NCBI GenBank assembly: GCA_964526035.1
Contig: CAZGKE010000148.1
Span: 1-8,435 of the forward strand
DNA from: DAOMOD01 sp964526035
GTDB lineage: Bacteria; Pseudomonadota; Gammaproteobacteria; Xanthomonadales; BPKI01
Direction: 5' to 3'
DNA: 8,435 nucleotides
The number at the start of each line of letters is the position of its first letter. The stretch's first letter is position 1. The position numbers and the translations under genes are program-made. Under the pieces are notes generated by a model, which saw nothing but the letters and a program-made list of their open reading frames with translations, searched no databases and had not been told where the DNA came from. Below are positions 1 through 6,579 of this stretch, one piece after another.

Positions 1-1061
1 TGCTCACCCACCCGGGCATGAAAGGCCCCGAGCTGATCGTCGACGACGGCGGCGACGCCACCTTGCTGATCCACAAGGGCGTGGACATGGAGAGCGGCGA
101 TACCTGGGTCGACAGCCCCGGCGCCAATCATGAGGAGCAGGTGATCAAGAACCTGCTCAAGCGCACCCGCGAGGAGCGTCCGGGCTTCTGGACGACGGTG
201 GCGAAGGACTGGAAGGGCGTCTCCGAAGAGACCACCACCGGCGTGCACCGCCTGTACCAGATGATGGAAGCCGGCAAGCTGCTGGTGCCTGCCATCAACG
301 TCAACGACTCGGTCACCAAATCCAAGTTCGACAACCTGTACGGCTGCCGCGAATCGTTGGTGGACGCCATCAAGCGCGCCACCGACCTGATGATCTCCGG
401 CAAGGTCGCCGTGGTCTGCGGCTACGGCGACGTCGGCAAGGGCTCATCGCACAGCCTGCGCAACCAGGGGGCGCGCGTGATCGTCACCGAGATCGACCCG
501 ATCAACGCACTGCAGGCGGCGATGGAAGGCTTCGAGGTCAAGACCCTCGAAGACGTGATCGGCGAGGCCGACATCTTCGTCACCACCACCGGCAACAAGG
601 ACATCATCCGGCTGGAGCACATGCAGGGCATGAAGAACAACGCCCTGGTGTGCAACATCGGTCACTTCGACAACGAGATCCAGGTGGATCGCTTGAACGC
701 CAGCGGCGCGAAGAAGGAAACCATCAAGCCCCAGGTCGACCGCTACACCTTCGACAGCGGTCGCAGCATCTACCTGCTGGCCGAAGGCCGCCTCGTCAAC
801 CTCGGCTGCGCGCACGGCCACCCGGCCTTCGTCATGTCGAACAGCTTCAGCAACCAGACGCTGGCGCAGATCGACCTGTGGGCGAACAAGGACACCTACG
901 AGAAGACCGTATACCGCCTGTCGAAGAAGCTCGACGAGGAAGTGGCGCGCCTGCACCTTGAGCAGATCGGCGTGAAGCTGACCCGCCTCACCCAGGAGCA
1001 GGCGGACTACATCGGCGTGCCGGTGGACGGGCCTTACAAGCCGGATCATTACCGCTACTGA
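1..1061 (+). CDS. ahcY: S-adenosylhomocysteine hydrolase, 5'-truncated by the window edge
   Basis: Cytosolic NAD-dependent enzyme that splits S-adenosylhomocysteine into adenosine and homocysteine, removing the product inhibitor of methyltransferases and feeding the methionine cycle. The frame is already open at position 3 (LTHPGMKGPELIVDDGGDAT), so the gene starts outside the window; the Met at 18 is internal. About 352 residues are visible, so roughly the first 100-130 are missing relative to the family length of about 430-480. Seen in order: the substrate-domain stretch NDSVTKSKFDNLYGCRES, the Rossmann NAD loop VCGYGDVGKGSS (about 133-144 counted from the Met at 18), VCNIGHFDNEI, NLGCAHGHPAFVMS, and the conserved C-terminus ending KPDHYRY. 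No lesions are seen. A strong terminator follows after 22 nt, so the transcript ends here and no metF follows directly. Family identity is essentially certain. Confidence 0.97.
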   Translation, partial: LTHPGMKGPELIVDDGGDATLLIHKGVDMESGDTWVDSPGANHEEQVIKNLLKRTREERPGFWTTVAKDWKGVSEETTTGVHRLYQMMEAGKLLVPAINVNDSVTKSKFDNLYGCRESLVDAIKRATDLMISGKVAVVCGYGDVGKGSSHSLRNQGARVIVTEIDPINALQAAMEGFEVKTLEDVIGEADIFVTTTGNKDIIRLEHMQGMKNNALVCNIGHFDNEIQVDRLNASGAKKETIKPQVDRYTFDSGRSIYLLAEGRLVNLGCAHGHPAFVMSNSFSNQTLAQIDLWANKDTYEKTVYRLSKKLDEEVARLHLEQIGVKLTRLTQEQADYIGVPVDGPYKPDHYRY

Positions 1062-1083
1062 TCTCGGCCAACATGCCACTCGG

Positions 1084-1109
1084 AACGGGCGCCTTCGGGC
1101 GCCCGTTTT
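1084..1109 (+). terminator. Rho-independent terminator of ahcY
   Basis: A perfect 10-bp stem (1084-1093 with 1098-1107) is closed by a UUCG tetraloop and followed by a short T run (1106-1109). It begins 22 nt after the ahcY stop. The T tract is short and partly inside the stem, but the very stable GC-rich hairpin and its position support termination. The next downstream gene lies on the opposite strand. Confidence 0.85.
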
Positions 1110-1125
1110 CATGTCGGAATCGTAG

Positions 1126-1145
1126 GTCGGCACCACCGTGCCGAC
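1126..1145. repeat. Short perfect palindrome, intergenic
   Basis: Perfect 8-bp inverted repeat GTCGGCAC / GTGCCGAC with a 4-nt loop (CACC), directly downstream of the ahcY terminator. It has no T tract. It resembles the GTCGGCAC-type palindromes scattered between genes in Xanthomonadales-like genomes; that comparison is from memory. First of three palindromes in a 274-nt non-coding block. Confidence 0.55.
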
Positions 1146-1185
1146 ATCGCCACCTGCATTTCTCGCCACCGTCCGTAGCGCCCTG

Positions 1186-1275
1186 GTAGCCTGGATGAAA
1201 CGAAGTGGAATCCGGGAACGACGTTGCACCGTGCGAGCTGACGCCCCGGATTTCGCTCCGCTGCATCCAGGCTAC
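1186..1275. repeat. Interspersed palindromic repeat with 31-bp arms
   Basis: Two imperfect inverted arms of about 31 nt face each other across a 27-nt spacer (1217-1243). The left arm (1186-1216) starts GTAGCCTGGATG and ends AATCCGGG. The right arm (1245-1275) starts CCCGGATT and ends CATCCAGGCTAC. About five of 31 positions differ between the arms. This is the layout of the dispersed GCCTGGATG...AATCCGGG elements common between genes in many high-GC proteobacteria. No reading frame here looks like a protein. Confidence 0.7.
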
Positions 1276-1280
1276 AGACT

Positions 1281-1303
1281 GCAGGAGCCCACCTGTGGGC
1301 GAC
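1281..1303. repeat. GCCCAC-CT-GTGGGC palindromic repeat
   Basis: Perfect 6-bp inverted repeat (1287-1292 with 1295-1300) inside the longer string AGGAGCCCACCTGTGGGCGAC, the recognisable core of another intergenic repeat type seen in Xanthomonadales-like genomes (from memory). It directly abuts the larger element at 1186-1275. The rest of the block, 1304-1383, contains nothing else I can name and leads into the 3' end of the convergent oxidoreductase gene. Confidence 0.5.
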
Positions 1304-1383
1304 CGGAGCGAGGAATCGAAGCGAAGGGACGGTCGCGCATCAGCGGTTTCGGTCCCGTACAGCCTCGCGGATGGGGCACCGCT

Positions 1384-2493
1384 TTAGTCCGGCACCATCA
1401 CGATCACGTTCTTGCCACGCGTCCGTCCGCGTTCCAGGTAATCGATGGCTGCGGGTACATCGGTCAGCGGGAAGCGCTGATCGATCACCGACCGCAGCGT
1501 CCCTGCTTCCAGCATGTCGCCCAGAAGCTCGAGATCCTGCGGATTCAACTCGGCCATCACGGTGACATAGGTCTGGCTGACAAAGGGCGCGCTCATCTTC
1601 GCCCAAAGCATGCGTGCGATCGGTCCGAGCCAGCGGTTGCTCTTGGGTCCAGTAACCATGACCAGGATGCCGTCGTCCTCGAGCGCACGGCGGTAGGCTC
1701 CCAGTGAGCGATTGCCGACGTTGTCGATGATCACGTCGTAGCGCTGGTTGCCCTCGGTGAAGTCCTCCTGCGTGTAGTCGATGGTGTGATCGGCGCCCAG
1801 TGATTTCACCAGTTCAATGTTGCGTCCGCTGCTGACGCCGGTGACTTCGGCACCAAGCGCCTTGGCGATCTGCACTGCGTAGGTTCCGACCCCACCCGAA
1901 GCGCCGTTGATCAGCACGCGCGTGTCTGGTCCGACGCGTCCGGCGTCGCGCAACGCCTGGAGCGCGGTGATGGCGGCAATCGGGACCGCGGCCGCCTCTT
2001 CGAAGCTCACGTTCTTGGGCTTGGGCACCAGATGACGCTCGCGTGCCAAAACATACTCGGCGAAGGCGCCGGAACGTGCCCCGAACACCGCATCGCCGGG
2101 CCGAAAACGCGTCACCGCGCCGCCGACCGCCTCCACGGTGCCGGCAAAGTCGACGCCGGCCCGATCGCGCTCCGGGCGACCGATGCCCGAGGACAGGCGC
2201 ATCACGTAGGGTTGCCCCTTCATGTAGTGCCAGTCCAGCGGATTGACGCCCGCGGCATGCACGCGCACCAGCAGTTCATCCGCCGCCGGCACCGGCTTCG
2301 CCACAGCTTCGAGCCTGAGCACCTCGGTGCCGCCGTAGCAGGTCTGGCGAACCGTCTGCATCGCAGCGCGATCGGCGGCGAGCGCGACGGATGGCTGGCA
2401 TGCCGAATCGTGGCTCACCGCGAACGCGAGTGCCCCCAGGCCCACCAGCATGATGACAAGAATCGATCCCAGGATCTTGGTGCGCCGACGCAT
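1384..2493 (-). CDS. Membrane-anchored MDR-family NAD(P)-dependent alcohol dehydrogenase / quinone oxidoreductase
   Basis: A 369-residue zinc-free medium-chain dehydrogenase/reductase, probably an NAD(P)H-dependent reductase of quinones or enones; the substrate cannot be read from sequence. The GroES-like domain shows VHAAGVNPLDWHYMKG (78-93), GVDFAGTVEAVG (113-124) and RFRPGDAVFG (129-138). The Rossmann domain carries INGASGGVGTYAVQIAKALG (195-214), the AxxGxxG loop of quinone reductases. The C-terminus FPLTDVPAAIDYLERGRTRGK is typical of the family. I chose the start at 2493 because GGAGA (2505-2501) sits 7 nt upstream; longer in-frame starts to 2685 add 64 unlikely residues. Residues 2-4 are basic and 8-26 form one hydrophobic helix, followed by SHDSAC, so the protein is probably tethered to the membrane or exported; related proteins with such an N-terminus are known. 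It is a stand-alone gene facing ahcY. Fold assignment is firm, location and role inferred. Confidence 0.86.
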   Translation of the reverse strand: MRRRTKILGSILVIMLVGLGALAFAVSHDSACQPSVALAADRAAMQTVRQTCYGGTEVLRLEAVAKPVPAADELLVRVHAAGVNPLDWHYMKGQPYVMRLSSGIGRPERDRAGVDFAGTVEAVGGAVTRFRPGDAVFGARSGAFAEYVLARERHLVPKPKNVSFEEAAAVPIAAITALQALRDAGRVGPDTRVLINGASGGVGTYAVQIAKALGAEVTGVSSGRNIELVKSLGADHTIDYTQEDFTEGNQRYDVIIDNVGNRSLGAYRRALEDDGILVMVTGPKSNRWLGPIARMLWAKMSAPFVSQTYVTVMAELNPQDLELLGDMLEAGTLRSVIDQRFPLTDVPAAIDYLERGRTRGKNVIVMVPD

Positions 2494-2650
2494 GATGAGC
2501 TCTCCAGAAGTGGAATTGGTGAGCACAAGTATGTCCCCGCGCGCGACCGACGCGAACGTGCCGAATGGCCCATGAACAGTAGGCTTGGCGAGGCGACGCG
2601 AGTGCGACATCCTGTCGATGGCGATCCCGTCGACGGTGTGGCCCTGCCAG
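2494..2650. other. Non-coding stretch upstream of the oxidoreductase gene
   Basis: No intact gene is visible. On the minus strand it must hold the leader of the oxidoreductase gene; only its ribosome binding site (2501-2505) is clear. A TTCGCG-17 nt-CATACT pair is too weak to call as a promoter. The plus strand leads into the decayed GGDEF fragment. A minus-strand frame runs through the whole stretch, but its product looks random. Confidence 0.5.
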
Positions 2651-2953
2651 CTGCAGCGCTTGAGCCGCAGGTTGCGCGAGGCCAAAGAGCGTCTGGTCTA
2701 GGCCGGGCGCGGCGACACCCTGACCGTCAGCATAGGTCTCCGCGCCCAGGTGCCGGAGCCGGGCGACGAGGCCGTGAGCCTGTTCAAGGCCGCCGACGAG
2801 GCGCTGTACCAGGCCGAGGCGGTGGACGGGACCGCGTGGTGGAGTAGTGGCGTCAGGCAGCGACCTTACGCCATGCAAGCGGCGTCACTTCAAATGGGAC
2901 GGATGCTTGCCCGGGGAACGAGATTGGGAGTAGCGTCGGAGTCGTCGCGTTGA
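2651..2953 (+). pseudogene. Remnant of a GGDEF (diguanylate cyclase) domain, C-terminal part only
   Basis: Read in the frame of positions 2651-2953, the plus strand gives LQRLSRRLREAKERLV, an in-frame TAG (2699-2701), then AGRGDTLTVSIGL, then EAVSLFKAADEALYQAEAVD. This is the order of the last third of a GGDEF domain: the helix usually written AERLR, the strand TVSIG, and the last helix ADEALYxAK. The catalytic GG[DE]EF motif and everything before it are absent; upstream in this frame there is a TGA at 2573. The stretch after about 2842 up to the stop at 2951 does not look conserved. The expected Lys of ALYxAK is Glu here. Conclusion: a broken and truncated cyclase gene that cannot make c-di-GMP. 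The match is by eye. Confidence 0.62.
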
Positions 2954-2989
2954 GCAGACACGCACTGTCGAAAGTCATGAGGAAGCTCC

Positions 2990-3412
2990 ATGGTCAATAC
3001 GACGCCACCCCATCGCAACGATTCTCACAAGAGAGGTGCACATCGGATTTCGGCTGTCCTTGCGCTTTGCGTGGCAGGGTGCTCTATCGCGCCAACCAAT
3101 CCTTCAGATGCATCCCAGGAGCAGGGCGCAGTTTCGCGTCAGCTGAGTTTTCAGGAACTCGACATCGCGATTCGAATTCCGGACTTTGAACCGCCCGCTG
3201 CTCTTCTCGATGCCCATGTCGCCAAGCCGGTCCAACCCCCGAGACTCGACTTGGATGCAAACTTTCCAACACTGATTTGCGGCGGGGTGCTGCATCGCCA
3301 GACGATGCAAGAACTGCCGGACTCGATTCGACTGAACATCCAATCAGTAGATCACTATTGGGTGCCGCTCAGTGGAAGCGTGACAAGGGTCCTTCGCATG
3401 CACTTCCGATGA
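2990..3412 (+). CDS. Small predicted lipoprotein of unknown function
   Basis: I do not recognise the family of this 140-residue protein. The N-terminus is a lipoprotein signal: a polar, basic n-region (HRNDSHKRGAHR, 9-19), a hydrophobic stretch ISAVLALC (20-27) and the lipobox V-A-G-C with Cys31 as the lipidated residue. Ser follows the Cys, which under the usual +2 rule points to the outer membrane. The mature part (about 110 residues) is soluble and rich in Pro, Asp and Leu, without repeats or known motifs. The start is backed by GAGGAAG (2979-2985), 4 nt before the ATG. Codon use is less GC-biased than in the met genes, which hints at a recent arrival or weak selection. A membrane-protein gene follows in the same frame after 60 nt. 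The stop at 3410 could have truncated the protein. Confidence 0.6.
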   Translation: MVNTTPPHRNDSHKRGAHRISAVLALCVAGCSIAPTNPSDASQEQGAVSRQLSFQELDIAIRIPDFEPPAALLDAHVAKPVQPPRLDLDANFPTLICGGVLHRQTMQELPDSIRLNIQSVDHYWVPLSGSVTRVLRMHFR

Positions 3413-3472
3413 CTGGCGCCTACGGATGACAATCAACGCGACTTTGCAGCCCGATTCCCTCAGCGCGATCAC

Positions 3473-4147
3473 ATGAACAGTCGCGATGTGGTGTTTCGCG
3501 ATGTCCTGGTTCATGCGGTGCTGCTCGGCATGGTGTTGGTCAGCGGCACAGCGTTGGTCGGCGTGCTGCTGGCCCTTTACCTGCAGATGGTCCTGACCTC
3601 GATTGCGCGTGCGCTCCTCACGCCCGATCGCGGCTCGCTCAGGAAGCTGCGGGAACTCGGCATGTGGATCGTGGTGTTCGCCTTTCCGGTGGTCGCAATT
3701 ACGCTGCTCCACGGTGTCCTGCTGTCGGATGCGATGGGTCACAGCGTGGTCGGCTGGCTGCGCTGGAAGGAGACCGACCCATGGGTGGCCGCCTGGAGCA
3801 TGCTGTGGGTGGCATTTCACGCCCTGGTCGTTCTCTTGTTTGCGCGGCGCGCTACCAGACCACCGCATGACGCGATTCGCACGATCCTCAAGCAGGGAAC
3901 CATCTCGTTTGTCACGCTGACCGGCACAATGCTTGCGATGTTGTTGCTGCTGATGCTGGATCAGATCGGCCTGAAGCCGCTGTACTGGCTGTGGCAAAAG
4001 ATCCCGACCTTCGGCTACGAAGGCCTGGTGACCATACTCGTGGTGCTTGCACGCGTCGCGATCAGCCTGCTCGTCGCTCGTGAATCGCCGCTCGAATACG
4101 ACGCGACCGGCGCCGAAAGACCGAGAGCCCACGTCCCATCCGACTGA
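3473..4147 (+). CDS. Integral membrane protein of unknown function, five predicted helices
   Basis: I do not recognise the family of this 224-residue protein. Hydrophobic segments lie at about 11-38, 63-85, 106-124, 143-162 and 183-203, separated by short loops with basic clusters (RGSLRKLR near 53-60, ARRATRPPHDAIR near 124-136) and followed by a polar tail ending VPSD. There is no signal peptide cleavage site and no obvious catalytic motif. The ATG at 3473 has no convincing Shine-Dalgarno. The same frame stays open upstream to the stop of the lipoprotein gene at 3410-3412, so the true start could be a non-ATG codon in that gap. It may be co-transcribed with the lipoprotein gene and converges on hom, whose stop is 133 nt away. 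That it is coding is likely from the patterned hydrophobicity; function is open. Confidence 0.66.
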   Translation: MNSRDVVFRDVLVHAVLLGMVLVSGTALVGVLLALYLQMVLTSIARALLTPDRGSLRKLRELGMWIVVFAFPVVAITLLHGVLLSDAMGHSVVGWLRWKETDPWVAAWSMLWVAFHALVVLLFARRATRPPHDAIRTILKQGTISFVTLTGTMLAMLLLLMLDQIGLKPLYWLWQKIPTFGYEGLVTILVVLARVAISLLVARESPLEYDATGAERPRAHVPSD

Positions 4148-4280
4148 ACCGGCGGCTCACTGGCACCATTCCGCCGCAAATCCTGGTCGCAAGCAGCCTA
4201 CGCCTCCGCTTCGTGCATGCAACGACCGTGCTTCGGGCGCGCACTGCGCCGTGCCGGATGAAGTTCCCTTGCCGTGCGCT

Positions 4281-5363
4281 TCACGACACCACCACTGCGA
4301 CGTCGAGCACGTCATCCAGGAGCGCCGCCGCAGTGAGGGCTGGACCGGCTCCTGGCCCGCGCAGCAGCAGCGCCCGTTCACGGTAGCGCTCGCTGCGGAT
4401 CAGGATGACGTTGTCGCAGCCGCGGCGGGCGGCCAGCGGGTCGTCGGGATGCAGCCATTCGAGTGCAATGCGAAGACCGGCGCGGTCAGCGCGTGCGACG
4501 ACGGCGAGGCGGGCGCCTTCGGGGCGCTCGTGCAGCAGCGTGCGTAGCGGACCGTCCAGGGCATCGATATCGCGCCAGGGATCAGCGCCGTGGCCGCAGG
4601 CCAGGCGCGGGTCGACCTGCACGCGATCGGTGTCTGTCTGCAATCCGGCCGCGCGGGCGAGGATGCGCAGCTTGCGGGCAACGTCGCGGGCGGCCACGTC
4701 CTCGCGCGGATCGGGCTCGGTGTAGCCGCGTTCGTGAGCCTCGCGCACCAGTTCCGAGAATGGGCGCGTGCCGTCGAAGTGGTCAAACAGCCAGGCGAGC
4801 GTGCCGGAAAGCACGCCGGCGATCTCGTCAACCGGTTCGCCCAGCTGCCGGAACTGATGCAGGCGCCGGATGGCACCGAGACCCGCGCCGACCGTGGCGC
4901 TGTCGCCGTAGCGAGCGCCTGCACGTCGGGCACGCTCGATGGCCCCGGCGCGCGCGGCGTTTCCGCCCAGACCGCGCTTGTTGGCGGTGACCACGTCGAT
5001 ACCTGCGTGAAGCCATGCGGCGTGACAGTCAGCGACGGCATCGCTCGCCGTAGCGTCGATCACGAGGTCGATGTCGTTGCCGATCTCCGGGCGTGGATCG
5101 ACCGCGAGCGGGACACGCGGCCATGCGCCGGCCTCTTCAAGCACCTCGCGCCAAGGACCGCCCGGCACCTGCCACTGGCCACGGGCGTTGGCGATGAAGG
5201 CCAATTCCAGGCTGCCTGCCAGGCCGCTGCGGTGCAGTCGATCGACGTGCATCGCCAGCGCCTGCGCAACCTTTCCGCAGCCGAGGAGGGCCACGCGACG
5301 AATGCGTTCCGAGGGTGCCGATGCGAACGGCTGCGCGACCACGCGTTCGGCCACGGCGCTCAT
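4281..5363 (-). CDS. hom: Homoserine dehydrogenase, short form without ACT domain
   Basis: Reduces aspartate semialdehyde to homoserine with NAD(P)H, the entry to methionine and threonine synthesis. The 360-residue protein shows the Rossmann loop VALLGCGKVAQAL (24-36), VIDATASD (101-108), VVTANKRGL (124-132), the substrate region YGDSATVGAGLG (152-163), GVLSGTLAWLFD (183-194), and GYTEPDPREDVAARDVARKL (213-232) with the catalytic pair Asp227 and Lys231. The usual Glu before the ATVGAG motif is shifted (GDSATVGAG). About 425-450 residues would be expected for a form with a C-terminal ACT regulatory domain; that domain is missing here, as in other short forms. The ATG overlaps the metB stop by 4 nt (ATGA), which implies translational coupling. 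It is the third gene of the SAM-riboswitch operon. A homoserine-specific feedback site is not visible. Confidence 0.93.
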   Translation of the reverse strand: MSAVAERVVAQPFASAPSERIRRVALLGCGKVAQALAMHVDRLHRSGLAGSLELAFIANARGQWQVPGGPWREVLEEAGAWPRVPLAVDPRPEIGNDIDLVIDATASDAVADCHAAWLHAGIDVVTANKRGLGGNAARAGAIERARRAGARYGDSATVGAGLGAIRRLHQFRQLGEPVDEIAGVLSGTLAWLFDHFDGTRPFSELVREAHERGYTEPDPREDVAARDVARKLRILARAAGLQTDTDRVQVDPRLACGHGADPWRDIDALDGPLRTLLHERPEGARLAVVARADRAGLRIALEWLHPDDPLAARRGCDNVILIRSERYRERALLLRGPGAGPALTAAALLDDVLDVAVVVS

Positions 5364-6544
5364 CGCGCGGACTCCGACTTTTTCAACGCGATCGCAGCCG
5401 CGCGATCCAGCGCGGCCTCGATGTCGGCGTCGAGGTCGCGGGCATCCTCGATACCCACCGAGAGACGCAACAGGCCGTCACCGATGCCGGCGATGCGTCG
5501 TGCCTCCTCGGGCATGGCGGCATGGGTCATCGACGCCGGGTGCGCAACCAGGCTCTCGACGCCGCCCAGTGACTCGGCCAGGGTGAAGCAGCGCAGTCCG
5601 TCGACGAAGGCCTCCACCGCGGGAATGCCGCCAACGAGATCGAAGCTCAGCATCGCGCCAAAGCCCGACTGCTGACGCGCTGCGAGCGCATGGCCGGGAT
5701 GGTCGTCGAAACCGGGGTAGTGCACGGCCGCCACCGCCGGATGCGCGCGCAGGGTGTCCGCCAGCAGCGCCGTGTTCTCCTGGTGCACGCGCAGCCGCGC
5801 ACCCAACGTGCGCAGCCCACGCAGGGTGAGGAAGCTGTCAAACGGCGCGCCGGTCACGCCGGTCGCATTCGCCCACCACACCAGCAGCTCGTGGAGCGCG
5901 GCATCGGCGGCGATCACCGCACCGCCGACCACGTCGCTGTGACCGTTGATGTACTTGGTGGTCGAATGCACCACGATGTCGGCGCCGAGCGCAATCGGCT
6001 GCTGCAGGGCAGGCGACAGGAAGGTGTTGTCCACTACCACGGTGGCGCCGGCGCGTTTGGCGGCTGCGGCGACGTGACGGATGTCGGTGATGCGCAGCAG
6101 CGGATTGCTCGGCGTCTCGATCCACACCAGCTTCGGTGCGCGCGAAAGCGCGGCTCCAAGCGCGGTCGGATGGTGGAAGTCCACCACTTCGAGCAGGAAG
6201 CGACCCTTGCGCGCCAGCGCCTGAAACAGCCGGTGCGAACCGCCGTAGCAGTCGTGCGGCACCACCAGCAGCTCGCCAGGCTCCAGCAGTTCCAGCACCA
6301 GGCCGACCGCGGACATGCCGCTTGAAGTGACCACCGCACCGGCGCCGCCTTCCAGTTCGGCGAGCGCGCAGGCCAGGGTGTCGCGGGTGGGATTGCCGCT
6401 GCGCGTGTAGTCGTACTGGCGCTTGCCGCCGAGTCCGGTAAAGCTGAAGTTGGTGGACAGATACAGCGGCGGAATGACCGCGCCGCAGGCGGGATCGCTG
6501 TCGATGCCGGCGCGCACGGCGCGGGTACAGGGCTGGTGGCTCAT
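5360..6544 (-). CDS. metB: Cystathionine gamma-synthase
   Basis: PLP enzyme of transsulfuration that joins an O-acylhomoserine (normally O-succinylhomoserine) to cysteine, giving cystathionine. The 394 residues are close to the E. coli MetB length and align by eye without gaps at key sites: YTR (46-48, phosphate-binding Tyr and Arg of the partner subunit), SSGMSA (74-79), the ring-stacking Tyr100, VDNTFLSP (171-178, with Asp172 for the pyridine nitrogen), the Schiff-base Lys197 in HSTTKYINGHSDVVGG (193-208), SLGGVESLVAHPASMTH (325-341) and LRLSVGIED (359-367) with the carboxylate-binding Arg360. AAGGA lies 7 nt upstream of the ATG. The gene starts 35 nt after the metX stop and overlaps hom. 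Members of this family also act as sulfhydrylases or gamma-lyases; the metX neighbour favours the synthase. Activity toward sulfide cannot be excluded. Confidence 0.95.
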   Translation of the reverse strand: MSHQPCTRAVRAGIDSDPACGAVIPPLYLSTNFSFTGLGGKRQYDYTRSGNPTRDTLACALAELEGGAGAVVTSSGMSAVGLVLELLEPGELLVVPHDCYGGSHRLFQALARKGRFLLEVVDFHHPTALGAALSRAPKLVWIETPSNPLLRITDIRHVAAAAKRAGATVVVDNTFLSPALQQPIALGADIVVHSTTKYINGHSDVVGGAVIAADAALHELLVWWANATGVTGAPFDSFLTLRGLRTLGARLRVHQENTALLADTLRAHPAVAAVHYPGFDDHPGHALAARQQSGFGAMLSFDLVGGIPAVEAFVDGLRCFTLAESLGGVESLVAHPASMTHAAMPEEARRIAGIGDGLLRLSVGIEDARDLDADIEAALDRAAAIALKKSESAR

Positions 6545-6579
6545 GGCGGTATCCTTGCGGGAATGGGCGAACGGAAAGC

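Noticed and set aside
2494..2685. 64-residue N-terminal extension of the oxidoreductase
   Set aside because: The sequence is not protein-like and would bury the hydrophobic N-terminal helix; 2493 has a good ribosome binding site.
3344..4132. Long minus-strand open frame opposite the membrane-protein gene
   Set aside because: Its product is rich in His, Gln and Arg without a pattern, as expected for the shadow of a hydrophobic coding strand.
4150..4176. CGGCGG/CCGCCG hairpin between the convergent membrane-protein and hom genes as a bidirectional terminator
   Set aside because: Only a 6-bp stem with a 15-nt loop and no T tract on either strand; too weak to call.
4590..5675. 361-codon plus-strand open frame opposite hom and metB
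   Set aside because: It crosses the boundary of two well-supported minus-strand genes and has no recognisable motif; a high-GC shadow frame.
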